Assembly (NCBI RefSeq): GCF_900102185.1
Contig: NZ_LT629690.1
Span: 930,001-994,000, forward strand
Origin: Terriglobus roseus
Lineage (GTDB): Bacteria > Acidobacteriota > Terriglobia > Terriglobales > Acidobacteriaceae
Length of the DNA stretch: 64,000 nt
Direction: 5' to 3'
Shown: positions 52,906-61,868 of the stretch, piece by piece
How positions within the stretch are numbered: position 1 is the stretch's first letter
Layout: each line of letters starts with the position of its first letter
Program-made: the position numbers and the translations under genes
The notes under the pieces: generated by a model
What the model saw: the letters and a program-made list of their open reading frames with translations, nothing else
Told to the model about the DNA's origin: nothing
The model's database searches: none

Positions 52906-54044
52906 TGTGCCTCTCGCGTGACGATGTGGAGATCAACATTGGGAGCTTCTGCCATAAATTTCTGCAATGCGTAGTAGTAGAGATAGGACCGTAAACCATG
53001 TGTTGCTGAACGGCCGACGATTGCTTGTGTGATCCGTTGCTCTCGTATGTATGCGCCCGTAATTTTCGCAGCATCTCCCGCAGGAAGGCTAACGATTTGC
53101 GCTCCAAGATGACGTGCAAAAGAGAAGCTGCTCTCAAGCATTTTTTGTCGTTCTTCTTCCGAGTCTCCGTCATCGCTGACATGGAGCACATAAAACTCCG
53201 CATCAAGGGCATCGGCTAGTCTTGCCCCACGAGCGATGAGGTCGCGTGCCTGCGGACCAGCGCTGATGCAGACGGCAACCTTTTCCGCCACAAGCCAATG
53301 CGATCCCAGCTTCTTCCGTTTCACGTACTCGTCGAGCGTACGATCGACTGCGCGCGTAACGCGTTGCAATGCCATCTCTCGTAGTGCAATCAGATTTCCG
53401 CGCCGGAAGAAGTTTGCCAGGGATCGCTCAATACGGTCTTGGGGGTAAATATCGCCGCGTTGCATGCGCGTCACGAGCGCTTCTGGCGTTACGTCGCTGA
53501 TAACAATCTCATCGGCGCGATCCAATACCCAATCCGGAACCTGTTCACGAACGACCACGCCGGTAAGGGCCTGCACGCGAGGTGTCAAGCTCTCTACATG
53601 CTGAATGTTTACGGTCGATAGAATATCGATCTTGTTTTCCAGCAGGAAGAGAACATCTTCATATCGCTTGGCAAAGCGGCTGCCTTCGATGTTTGTATGC
53701 GCCAGCTCATCTACCAGAACCACTTGAGGGAGCCTGGCGAGAATGGCATCAACATCCATTTCACCAAACATAGTGCCTTTGTATTCCATTAGGCGGCGAG
53801 GAATTTGTTCGAGCTTGTCCGCCAGTTCTGCGGTGCCGGCGCGTCCGTGTGTTTCCACAACGCCAATCACGACATCTTCACCGCGGCTGCGTCGGCGGAT
53901 TCCTTCGCTCAGCATGCTGAATGTTTTGCCGACACCAGGCGCATAGCCAAGGAAGATTTTGAAACGACCTCGTTCCTTTTCTGTCTCGCTGGAGTGGAGC
54001 CAGTCTTCTGGAGACTTTCTTCCGGGTTCATCCGTTTCAGGCAC
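52902..54044 (-). CDS. KdpD N-terminal half as a separate protein (KdpD and USP domains only)
   Basis: 380 residues from GTG 54044 (GGGGA upstream); an ATG at 54092 would overlap the divergent gene by 31 bp. The KdpD domain has a Walker A (FLGYAPGVGKTFSMLSEG), Walker B (VVLVDELAHTNIEGSRFAKRYED) and LSTVNIQHVESL. A universal-stress-like domain follows (VAVCISAGPQARDLIARGARLADAL to AIVGRSATHGLRSYLYY). There are no membrane helices and no kinase, so it must act with the protein at 54062-55504, encoded head to head. Full-length KdpD is normally about 900 residues; Deinococcus and some cyanobacteria carry N-terminal-only forms. Confidence 0.9.
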   Translation of the reverse strand: MPETDEPGRKSPEDWLHSSETEKERGRFKIFLGYAPGVGKTFSMLSEGIRRRSRGEDVVIGVVETHGRAGTAELADKLEQIPRRLMEYKGTMFGEMDVDAILARLPQVVLVDELAHTNIEGSRFAKRYEDVLFLLENKIDILSTVNIQHVESLTPRVQALTGVVVREQVPDWVLDRADEIVISDVTPEALVTRMQRGDIYPQDRIERSLANFFRRGNLIALREMALQRVTRAVDRTLDEYVKRKKLGSHWLVAEKVAVCISAGPQARDLIARGARLADALDAEFYVLHVSDDGDSEEERQKMLESSFSFARHLGAQIVSLPAGDAAKITGAYIREQRITQAIVGRSATHGLRSYLYYYALQKFMAEAPNVDLHIVTREAQ

Positions 54045-54061
54045 GCTGTACAATTCCCCGC

Positions 54062-55504
54062 ATGAACTCACGACGCTTGGTGACAGTAACATACTGGCTG
54101 TCTACGTTTGGCGCTCTGGCCGTCATTCTACTCATATACGGCCTATGGCTTCACGTAAATCCGACGACCGTAGCTCTCACTTTGGTGCTCTATGTGTTGA
54201 TTGTGGCCGCCCAGTTGAGGCTACGATATGCCGTCGTTGCATCTGTCGTTGCTACTGCTTGCTACAACTTTTTCTTTCTTCCACCCGTTGGAACATTCAC
54301 AATTGCTGACCCACAAAACTGGTTGACTCTGCTTACTTTTCTTTCCACCAGCGTGATTGGGAGCAGGCTTTCGCAGACGGCACGAGACGAAGCGGACCAG
54401 GCAAAGGCGAGTCAGCGTGAGTTGGAAGTGTTGTTCTCACTCAGTCGCGAATTCCTACGGACGGACAAGTTGGCTGATATCACGGAGGCTCTTCCGTCTC
54501 TCATCAACATCGCCGCCCACGCACAAGGTTCAACCCTCTATCTGCTGGATGGGGATCGTGTATTTCAGGCGGGCGAGCAGCAGATTTCAGGAATCGAGAT
54601 TTCACATTTTCGCCAACTTGCGCTGAGTTTGTCGGAGCCGGAAGTGCTGTCAGACGGAACCGTGCATGTGCCGATTCGTGCTGGTGTTCGTCCGCGCGGC
54701 CTGCTTGAAATTGTCGGACTGAAGCTGTCTCAAGAAACTTTGCGGGCCATTGGAGGACTTGCGGCAATCGCGCTGGATCGCGTTCAGGCGTTAGAAGAGA
54801 TTGCGCGCAGCGAAGCTAACAAAGAGAGCGAACGCCTACGTAATCTGATTCTCGATTCGATCACGCACGAATTGAGGACGCCACTCACTTCGATCAAAGG
54901 TGCAGCGGGAACCCTATTGATGAGCCACGTAAGCGCAGAGGATCAGAGATCGTTGATCAAAATCATTGATGAAGAGGCTGACAGGATTAATCAGTTGGTG
55001 GGGCAGGCTGTAGAGATGGCTCAGCTTGAAGCAAGAGAAGTGCACATGGATGTCCAGCCGGTCGATTTCAAAGAGATAGTGGCTGAGGCAAAAGAAAATA
55101 GCGCTTGGATATGGGGAAGCCATCCTGTGGAGATATCCATTCCTCCATTGCCGAAAGTGGATGTGGATCCGAACATGATCGCGAAGGTGTTGTGCAATCT
55201 TCTGGAGAACGCGGCGAAGTATTCAGAGCCTCAATCCCCAATCCGTATTTCAGCAGAGCAGAAGGGAGGAATGATTGTGGCAGCGGTTGCGGATCGCGGT
55301 GTCGGAATCGACCCACTTGAGCAGGATCTCGTGTTTGACCGCTTGTATCGGTCACGGGAGCACAGCCAGAAGAAGCCTGGCACTGGGATGGGACTTCCCA
55401 TCAGTCGCGCCATCATTGAATCGCATCATGGCACCCTCACCGTAACAAGCCAGAGGGGCTACGGGTCGGTGTTTAGCTTCACGCTCCCCATCCATAAGAA
55501 TTGA
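54062..55504 (+). CDS. KdpD C-terminal half as a separate protein (membrane, GAF and histidine kinase domains)
   Basis: 480 residues, start ATG 54062. Four DUF4118-type transmembrane helices (VTYWLSTFGALAVILLIYGL to YNFFFLPPVGTFTIADPQNW) are followed by a GAF-like domain (LADITEALPSLINIAAHAQG; RGLLEIVGLKL), a HisKA H-box (SITHELRTPLTSIKGAAGTL), an HATPase N-box (LLENAAKYSEP) and the G boxes (DRGVGIDP, GTGMGLPISRAI). It is the sensor kinase for KdpE. It is transcribed divergently from the N-terminal half with only 17 bp between chosen starts. Confidence 0.9.
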   Translation: MNSRRLVTVTYWLSTFGALAVILLIYGLWLHVNPTTVALTLVLYVLIVAAQLRLRYAVVASVVATACYNFFFLPPVGTFTIADPQNWLTLLTFLSTSVIGSRLSQTARDEADQAKASQRELEVLFSLSREFLRTDKLADITEALPSLINIAAHAQGSTLYLLDGDRVFQAGEQQISGIEISHFRQLALSLSEPEVLSDGTVHVPIRAGVRPRGLLEIVGLKLSQETLRAIGGLAAIALDRVQALEEIARSEANKESERLRNLILDSITHELRTPLTSIKGAAGTLLMSHVSAEDQRSLIKIIDEEADRINQLVGQAVEMAQLEAREVHMDVQPVDFKEIVAEAKENSAWIWGSHPVEISIPPLPKVDVDPNMIAKVLCNLLENAAKYSEPQSPIRISAEQKGGMIVAAVADRGVGIDPLEQDLVFDRLYRSREHSQKKPGTGMGLPISRAIIESHHGTLTVTSQRGYGSVFSFTLPIHKN

Positions 55505-55658
55505 TATCGCTGGGCTTACCCGTTCATCAGCCCTGCGAGCCACATTCAGGGACGAGCCTGTGATATAAATTGAATATCCCAGTCCGGCTGGTATCCACGG
55601 ACTGCTCTTCGTATCACGCTGTAACGAAATTAGTTACGCATCTAGAAGAGCCAAGATC

Positions 55659-55733
55659 GGGCGCATAACTCAGCGGTAGAGTGCCACCTTCACACGGTGG
55701 AAGTCGTAGGTTCGAATCCTGCTGTGCCCACCA
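55659..55733 (+). tRNA. tRNA-Val (anticodon CAC)
   Basis: Cloverleaf readable by eye: acceptor GGGCGCA/TGTGCCC, D stem ACTC/GAGT, anticodon stem CCACC/GGTGG with loop TTCACAC (anticodon CAC), T stem GTAGG/CCTGC with TTCGAAT, and an encoded CCA. 75 nt. A small inverted repeat GTAAC/GTTAC lies upstream at 55621-55637. No integration remnant is seen beside it. Confidence 0.95.
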
Positions 55734-55846
55734 TTAAATCAATCACTTACAAACGCAGCCAAGTTCGCAAGGTTACGGAAGTTTCCCTTCGGTTCTCCCG
55801 TTGATCCAGAAGCTTTCATGGGCGCCGGAAATCCGCCAGCCATCGC
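55734..55846. other. Spacer between tRNA-Val and the sensor kinase gene
   Basis: 113 bp after the tRNA with no convincing gene, terminator or repeat. An overlapping minus-strand open frame at 55773-56033 is a shadow of the kinase gene. Confidence 0.4.
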
Positions 55847-58800
55847 TTAGTAGATTGCGCGAGAGAAGGCAGCCCGCAGGTTGCGTGACCAGCTTTGGCC
55901 TAGACCCACTTGCCGGTAGACACGTGATGCTGGAACCGTGATAGTGATCGTCGTGCCGCGGGAAAGCTGGCTGTGGATGTCGAGTGTTCCCCTCAGCGTT
56001 CGTGCTCTTTCTTTCATCCCTTGAAGACCCCAATGATTGACGAGTACCTCAGCCTTAATGCGGTCTTCTGGAATCCCTATTCCATCATCTGCGACAACGG
56101 CTTGAAACTCGAGTAGTGCGTAACGAAGAGAGATCTGGATTGAGTGTGCTTTGGCATGAATGACAGCGTTCCTCATGGCTTCTGTTACCACCAGAAGAAT
56201 CTCTTCTTCAGTCTCAGCAAGCAACTCAGTCGGTTTGCCTTCAACCAGAACAGAAATACTTAACCCAGACCCTGCTGCAAGTTCTGCTGAGAGATGGCGA
56301 ATGCGTTCCTGCAAGCTCGCATGCTCACTCTTGACCATTCGAAGACTGCGAACGCGGTCACGGCCTTCTGCAATCACCTTGTCACTGCTATCGATCGCCT
56401 TGTCCAGTTCCAACTTGGTCGCAGACCCGCTTGGCATTCCGTCCGAAAGTGCCTTCAGTTGCAATGTAAGTGCGAAGATTCCCTGCAACAGCGTGTCATG
56501 CAATTCTCGAGCGATCCGCTCGCGCTCGGAGAGTCTTTCCATGTGCAGGCGGTGCAGTCTTTCTCGTTCCTGGTGCAGTCGCAATTGCAGCATGCCGAAC
56601 AAGGCGGAGACTCCAACGAGCACAAGAAGACCCCGGAACCACCATGTCTGGTAGAACGCTGGAACAACAATCAGTCCTTGGACGGCCGCGACGCTGCTCC
56701 AGTGCTGCCCATCTTCCGATGCGATGACTTCAAATTGATGTGATCCGGGCGCAAGCTTCGTATAAGAGGCCTCACGCACCATACCTGCATCCTGCCAGTT
56801 CTCGTCGACTCCGCTGAGATGGTAGCGAAAGCGGACGCGTGCAGGATCGTTTGCTCCAAGTGCGGTAAAGGCGATGGTAAGGCGCGCTGGGCGCGGTGGA
56901 ATTCGCACACTCGACGATATTGGAAATTTTTTGCCTGAGGCAGTGACTGAGACGATAGCGACACTTGGCGGGATGCGGTTGCCCTTAGCGTTAAAGTCAG
57001 CCAGTGAGAGTGACGCGATGTCCTTTGTTGTTGCAAACAGAAGATGATCACCATCCAGGGATTCAACGAGCGAAGGCTCAGGGATACGCTCTGATGAAAG
57101 GCCGGGGAGACCATCATTGGAGTCCAGCCGCAACGCTCGAAACGCATGGCTATTAGATGAGATCCAGTCACGGACTTCCGACGCCGCAACATGAACGCCG
57201 CCCGAAAAGGTGTTGAGCCATAGATCTCCGTCAGAGGATTCAACGACTCCTGAGATTCGGCCAGGAAAATCTCGGTCTTGCCATGTAGGTTTTCGGAAGG
57301 CGCCATCTTTGAATAAGACCAGTCCGCCTCGGCCAGCGAGCCATACATGGCGATTTTTCACGGCCATGGTGGCTACTGAAACATTGAGCGATGCATCCTG
57401 AAAGCCAGACTGGTGATAAGCTGCCCCATCCCATTGGAACAACTTATTTGAGAATGCAATCCAGATATTGCCATCACCATCGGATGTCATCGCGCCCAGA
57501 ACTCCAGGCCTTTTCTTAAGGATGTTGCTTTGGTCTTGCCACGCCCCTTCAGAAAAGCGGAACACGTCGCCACCACGCGTCATGATCCACGGATTATTTC
57601 CCCGATCAAATGCAATCGAGAGAATCGGTTCTGAATCTTCCTCAGGGTAGTTAACTACGTGAACTGTTTCAGACTCGACATAGCTGAGGCGGGGAGAACT
57701 TGAACTCGCACACCAGATTCTGCCGAGAGCGTCTCTGCGGAGAGTCAGTACTGATTTGATCGCTGGGTATGTCTTATAGACGCCATCTTTAGTTAACGAC
57801 GTCAGTTCGGTTGTTGCATTTCCAAACCAGGTCTTATCTCCAGCCGCAACGACCGCGAACTCATCCTCAGACCTACCTTGAGTGGTGAGGGGTTTAAGCA
57901 ACGTGCGATGGAAATTATCTAAACCTCCATTGGTCCCGATCCAGAGTCCACCGCTCTCATCAACGAACGGCCTCCAGTTGGTGCTGGACGACAGACCGTC
58001 GGATGGCAAAATTGCCTTCATTTGTTTTACGGATTGCAGTGGTTGAGGACCAGGCAATTGAATCAAGCCGCCCCTCGCCGCTATCCAGAGATTCCCGCTC
58101 TTTTCGAAGGTGAAATCACCAAATGGCGCAGTGAAATCGCCAAGCGTGGTTACGGGAGCGGAATGTGTTGGGGTGCCTGTGGGAGTTGTCAGTTGGCGAA
58201 TGCCGCTTTGGTCAGAAATCCAGATGCTTCTGTCCGGCGCCTGGTGCATGTGCGCAACGCTGGATGCTGGAAGAGCGTCGTTACCCCACAGTTGAAATTT
58301 TTCGCTATTCGTCTGTCGGACGAGAAGAGAACCGTTCGATGTCTTGACCCAAACAACGCCCTTGTCGTCAACGAAGACGGAGGCGGGCATACCTTTCGGA
58401 ACACCAGACTCTGGCCCGAGCAGTTTGCACGTTGTGCCGCTGAGATGGGAAAGCCCTGCAGCAGCTTGCATCCATAGGCTGCCATCATGGCCTTCAGCGA
58501 TGCCATCGCCTACGACGGTGGGTGTACACCGTCGATCTGGAAACTCCTGGAGTCGTTCGTCGCGCCAGAGCAACATTCCGGCGGTGCGAGTGACTAGCCA
58601 GACGCCGCCCTCATGCGAAGGGAATGCAGACAACACATCGTTGTCGTTGACACGACCGTGCGTTACATCTCGCAGAGATTCGAAAGTTACACCGTCGAAC
58701 CTACGGACACCCAGTGATGACGTGATCCAAAGGAAGCCGACGTTGTCCTGATGAACTGAGAAGACAGCTCCAATCTCACCATTAGAGGGCCAGGATACAT

Positions 58801-58918
58801 GTCTAAAATTACCGATTTGATTGCGAGTTGAGAGCGGCTGTTGGGCTGGACACGCAAGACTAAGCGAAAGAGCTATGAATGCACTAAGCGTGGCGAGTCT
58901 GTTGAGAATGTAGAGCAT
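55847..58918 (-). CDS. Two-component sensor histidine kinase with Reg_prop propeller and Y_Y_Y domain
   Basis: 1023 residues, ATG 58918. The signal peptide (LATLSAFIALSLSLACPAQ) is followed by a periplasmic two-propeller sensor with Reg_prop-type repeats (GFLWITSSLGVRRFDG, GSLWMQAAAGLSHLSG, GGLWIGTNGGLDNF) to about residue 690, then the Y_Y_Y domain (RVRFRYHLSGVDENWQDAG; ASYTKLAPGSHQFEVIA), one transmembrane helix (WWFRGLLVLVGVSALFGMLQL), and a HisKA_3 kinase (RERIARELHDTLLQG) with HATPase (EAMRNAVIHAKA, ADDGIGIPE, WGLQGMKERA). It senses a periplasmic ligand, possibly a carbohydrate by analogy to related gut-bacterial sensors. Its partner is the NarL-type gene 147 bp upstream (59066-59677). 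The two genes share an upstream repeat. Confidence 0.9.
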   Translation of the reverse strand: MLYILNRLATLSAFIALSLSLACPAQQPLSTRNQIGNFRHVSWPSNGEIGAVFSVHQDNVGFLWITSSLGVRRFDGVTFESLRDVTHGRVNDNDVLSAFPSHEGGVWLVTRTAGMLLWRDERLQEFPDRRCTPTVVGDGIAEGHDGSLWMQAAAGLSHLSGTTCKLLGPESGVPKGMPASVFVDDKGVVWVKTSNGSLLVRQTNSEKFQLWGNDALPASSVAHMHQAPDRSIWISDQSGIRQLTTPTGTPTHSAPVTTLGDFTAPFGDFTFEKSGNLWIAARGGLIQLPGPQPLQSVKQMKAILPSDGLSSSTNWRPFVDESGGLWIGTNGGLDNFHRTLLKPLTTQGRSEDEFAVVAAGDKTWFGNATTELTSLTKDGVYKTYPAIKSVLTLRRDALGRIWCASSSSPRLSYVESETVHVVNYPEEDSEPILSIAFDRGNNPWIMTRGGDVFRFSEGAWQDQSNILKKRPGVLGAMTSDGDGNIWIAFSNKLFQWDGAAYHQSGFQDASLNVSVATMAVKNRHVWLAGRGGLVLFKDGAFRKPTWQDRDFPGRISGVVESSDGDLWLNTFSGGVHVAASEVRDWISSNSHAFRALRLDSNDGLPGLSSERIPEPSLVESLDGDHLLFATTKDIASLSLADFNAKGNRIPPSVAIVSVTASGKKFPISSSVRIPPRPARLTIAFTALGANDPARVRFRYHLSGVDENWQDAGMVREASYTKLAPGSHQFEVIASEDGQHWSSVAAVQGLIVVPAFYQTWWFRGLLVLVGVSALFGMLQLRLHQERERLHRLHMERLSERERIARELHDTLLQGIFALTLQLKALSDGMPSGSATKLELDKAIDSSDKVIAEGRDRVRSLRMVKSEHASLQERIRHLSAELAAGSGLSISVLVEGKPTELLAETEEEILLVVTEAMRNAVIHAKAHSIQISLRYALLEFQAVVADDGIGIPEDRIKAEVLVNHWGLQGMKERARTLRGTLDIHSQLSRGTTITITVPASRVYRQVGLGQSWSRNLRAAFSRAIY

Positions 58919-58968
58919 AGTGCAGGAGGCCCAAAGCTCTCATTTGGCAGTCAGTTCCGTGTGTGCTG

Positions 58969-59042
58969 AGTGTAGCAGAGCGATCTCAATCGCGACCCTC
59001 GCCCTTGGGGCGTTTCAGAATGAGAAGAAAGAGGGGGTTGAC
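58969..59042 (-). promoter_or_regulatory. Promoter region of the sensor kinase gene with upstream repeat
   Basis: Minus strand: extended -10 TGCTACACT (58977-58969) preceded 38 bp upstream by a 27-bp repeat (59042-59016; contains TCTTTCTTCTCATTCTG). The same arrangement precedes the response regulator gene. The transcript would start about 44 bases before the kinase ATG. Confidence 0.55.
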
Positions 59043-59065
59043 TCCGGCATTTGAGATTAGGGATA

Positions 59066-59677
59066 TCAGTGGAAGAAGCCGCGGCTCATTGCGATTGTCA
59101 CAGCATGTGTCCGATCATTGGCATTCAGTTTGCCGAGGATGTTCTTCAGATGCCCCTTCACGGTGTGTTCGGAAAGATTGAGATCGTAGGCAATCATCTT
59201 GTTCGCTTTGCCAGCAGAGACGTGACGAAGAATCTCAACTTCACGATCTGACAGAATGTCTTCGCCCGCGTGCTCTGCCATCATCGCGGCGATATCAGCA
59301 GGAACTCTTTTCATGCCAGCATGTACGCTGCGGATCGTATCAATGAGTTCTGTGCGCAACATGTTTTTTAGTAGGTAACCAGAAGCCCCGGCCTGAAACG
59401 CGCGGAGTGCCTGAACATCGCCTGCGTACGTGGTTAGGACAATCATGCGGGCTCGTGGAAATTCGGCGCGGATCTCCGTAATAGCTTCGATTCCACTTTT
59501 GCCAGGCAATCGCAAATCCATCACGGTAACGTCTGGTCGATGGTTGCGAAACTGCTGGATCGCCTCTTCTCCAGTAGCTGCTTCCCCCACAACCGTCATG
59601 TCAGCTTGTGCGTTGATTGATGCAATGACACCTGCTCTGAGAAGCGGATGATCGTCGACGGCCAAGACTCGAATCAT
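59066..59677 (-). CDS. NarL/FixJ-family response regulator
   Basis: 203 residues from ATG 59677 (GGGGTG upstream); the open frame continues to 59881 without homology. The receiver domain (VLAVDDHPLLRAGV; phosphoacceptor Asp54 in VTVMDLRLPGKSG; LTTYAGD; Lys in YLLKNML) is followed by a LuxR-type helix-turn-helix (LSDREVEILRHVSAGKANK; LSEHTVKGHLKNILGKLNA). It is the partner of the kinase downstream. Likely target: the repeat found before both genes. Confidence 0.93.
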   Translation of the reverse strand: MIRVLAVDDHPLLRAGVIASINAQADMTVVGEAATGEEAIQQFRNHRPDVTVMDLRLPGKSGIEAITEIRAEFPRARMIVLTTYAGDVQALRAFQAGASGYLLKNMLRTELIDTIRSVHAGMKRVPADIAAMMAEHAGEDILSDREVEILRHVSAGKANKMIAYDLNLSEHTVKGHLKNILGKLNANDRTHAVTIAMSRGFFH

Positions 59678-59709
59678 ATTGCACCCCCAGGCGAAGATCG
59701 GGTGAGGCG

Positions 59710-59781
59710 AGTGTAGCAAAAGAGAGTGGTTCTTCGTGACTGGTATGGGGCAGAACAGAATGAGAAGAAAGAGGGGTTGAC
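59710..59781 (-). promoter_or_regulatory. Promoter region of the response regulator gene with upstream repeat
   Basis: Minus strand: TGCTACACT (59718-59710), preceded 37 bp upstream by a 26-bp repeat (59781-59756), matching the kinase promoter copy except for one G. Expected transcript start about 26 bases before the ATG. Confidence 0.55.
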
Positions 59782-59928
59782 GTCGCCAACACGGACTGGT
59801 TCTCGACCGTGTCGATGTAGTCCCTCGAAAGAGCCGTTGTGTGGCTATCCGTATGAGGATTTGCAGATGCCCAGCTCTCACCTACCCTCCGAAGAGTCGG
59901 TACAAACCTACCTGCCAGGAGCGAAGCT

Positions 59929-60387
59929 ATGTTCATCACACTCATTGTTGGAATTGTTGCGGGCTTACGTGCTCTGACCCCTCTTGCCGCAGTGAGCTGG
60001 GCTGCGAGGCTGGGAATTCTCCATCTCAACGGAACATGGATCGCATTTCTTGGCTACCGATGGTCTCCCTGGATCTTCTCGTTGTTGGCGCTGGCGGAGA
60101 TCGTGAACGATAAGCTTCCGCAGACACCGAGTCGCAAAGTGCCCGTGCAGTTTGCGACAAGAATCATCACTGGGGCATTTGCGGGGATGGCCATCGGCAC
60201 ACCCGAGGGTCTTGGCATTGCTTTCGCAGTGGTGGGAGCGATTGGAGCTGTGATCGGAACGTTGGTGGGAGCATGGACCCGTGCAAGTCTGGTCAAGGCA
60301 ATTGGAGGCCGCGATCTTCCGATTGCGTTATTGGAAGACTGTATCGCAGTGGGAACTGCGGCCCTGGCAATGAGCGTGCTTGGATGA
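59929..60387 (+). CDS. DUF4126 membrane protein
   Basis: 152 residues with about four hydrophobic segments, starting MFITLIVGIVAGLRALTPLAAVSWAARLG. Landmarks of DUF4126: LRALTPL, EIVNDKLPQTPSR, GAFAGMAIG and the C-terminal ALLEDCIAVGTAALAM. Function unknown. The stop codon overlaps the start of the flavoprotein gene (ATGA, 60384-60387), so they are cotranslated. Confidence 0.85.
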   Translation: MFITLIVGIVAGLRALTPLAAVSWAARLGILHLNGTWIAFLGYRWSPWIFSLLALAEIVNDKLPQTPSRKVPVQFATRIITGAFAGMAIGTPEGLGIAFAVVGAIGAVIGTLVGAWTRASLVKAIGGRDLPIALLEDCIAVGTAALAMSVLG

Positions 60388-61763
60388 GTCGTTCTTTTGA
60401 CGCGATTGTGATCGGAGCCGGTCAGGCAGGCATTCCTCTTGCCGCACGGCTTGCCGAGGCGGGGCGATCCGTTGCTCTCATTGAGAAGCACATGCTGGGA
60501 GGAACGTGTGTCAACACTGGTTGTACCCCCACAAAGAGCATGATCGCGAGCGCGTACGTGGCTCATGCGGCGCGCAGAGCAAATGAATTCGGCGTGCAAC
60601 TTCCTAGCTCGGTGAACGTTGATCTAGCAGCTGTAGTGAAACGCAAAGATGAGATCGTTGCACAGTCACGAGCTAGTCTCAGCACCTGGATCCAGAGCCT
60701 GCATGGGCTAGAACATATCGTTGGGAAAGCGCAGTTCGCTGACGACTTCACAGTCGTAGTCAACGGTGAATCACTGACGTCGAAACAGATTTTTCTGAAC
60801 GTAGGCACTCGCCCTTCTTTCCCTGTGATGCCAGGGATTGATGAGATCAACCCACTCACCAGTGATTCAATTCTTCATCTGAAAGAACTGCCAGAACATC
60901 TTGTGATCGTTGGTGGGGGATATGTCGGGCTAGAGTTCGCCCAGATGTTTCGTCGGTTTGGAAGCGAGGTGACGATTGTCGAGATGAGCGATAGCCTTCT
61001 TCCGCGGGAGGATCGAGATTTCGCTGATGGGATAGAAGCAATCCTGAGTGGCGAAGGCATAACCGTTTTCACAGGAGCCAAATGCATCGCCTTCCAACGT
61101 GAAAACGGATTGCCGGCTGTCCGCTTTGAGAAAAATGCTGAACATCAACTGGTAAGTGGATCGCACGTTTTAGTTGCAGTCGGTCGCACACCCAATACGG
61201 ACACGTTGAATCTGGTCAACACACAGATCGCTGCTGATGAGCATGGACACATCGTGGTGGACGAACACCTGGAAACATCCGTTCCTGGCGTGTGGGCTCT
61301 AGGCGACTGTAACGGACGCGGAGCGTTTACTCACACCTCATATAACGACTACGAGATCGTTGCCAGCAATCTGCTCGATGGTAAGACCCGGAGAGTCTGC
61401 GAGCGAATTCAGGCACACGCACTTTATATTGATCCTCCTTTGGCGCAGATCGGAATGACGGAGAGGGAAGTGCGAGTCTCTGGTCGCCGCGTTCTTATCG
61501 CAACTCGTCCTATGGTTCGTGTCGGACGAGCGGTTGAAAGAGGGGAAAGCCTGGGGTTCATGAAGGTTCTTGTAGATGCTGAAACTCACATGATTCTGGG
61601 AGCTGGCATCCTCGGGGTTGGGGGAGACGAAGCGATCCACGGCATGCTGGACATTATGTATGCGGGAATGCCATACACCACCATCACTCAGGCCGTTCAT
61701 ATCCACCCCACTGTTTCGGAACTTATTCCAACCCTTCTCGAAGATCTGAAACCTCTTGTTTAG
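60384..61763 (+). CDS. Pyridine nucleotide-disulfide oxidoreductase, mercuric-reductase-like
   Basis: 459 residues from ATG 60384. FAD-binding AIVIGAGQAGIPLAARLAEAG, redox-active disulfide GGTCVNTGCTPTKSM, NAD(P)-binding IVGGGYVGLEFAQMFRRFGS, FAD segment GVWALGDCNGRGAFTHTS and a C-terminal dimerisation domain with AVHIHPTVSELIPTLLEDL. The C-x-x-x-x-C redox pair and family-type HPT motif place it in the dihydrolipoamide-dehydrogenase/MerA class. No MerA C-terminal cysteine pair or N-terminal heavy-metal domain is seen, so general disulfide reduction is more likely than mercury reduction. Confidence 0.88.
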   Translation: MSRSFDAIVIGAGQAGIPLAARLAEAGRSVALIEKHMLGGTCVNTGCTPTKSMIASAYVAHAARRANEFGVQLPSSVNVDLAAVVKRKDEIVAQSRASLSTWIQSLHGLEHIVGKAQFADDFTVVVNGESLTSKQIFLNVGTRPSFPVMPGIDEINPLTSDSILHLKELPEHLVIVGGGYVGLEFAQMFRRFGSEVTIVEMSDSLLPREDRDFADGIEAILSGEGITVFTGAKCIAFQRENGLPAVRFEKNAEHQLVSGSHVLVAVGRTPNTDTLNLVNTQIAADEHGHIVVDEHLETSVPGVWALGDCNGRGAFTHTSYNDYEIVASNLLDGKTRRVCERIQAHALYIDPPLAQIGMTEREVRVSGRRVLIATRPMVRVGRAVERGESLGFMKVLVDAETHMILGAGILGVGGDEAIHGMLDIMYAGMPYTTITQAVHIHPTVSELIPTLLEDLKPLV

Positions 61764-61868
61764 AAAGTGGATTTTCTCCGGTTACATCGAATCGCTCAGC
61801 ACTCCCGCGGCATTGATCGCTTTGGTGGCGTAATCCAAAAGCCGAATCAGCGCTGGAATTAGTGGAGC

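Noticed and set aside
55659-55846. Integration site at tRNA-Val
   Set aside because: No direct repeat of the tRNA end and no integrase or island genes follow.
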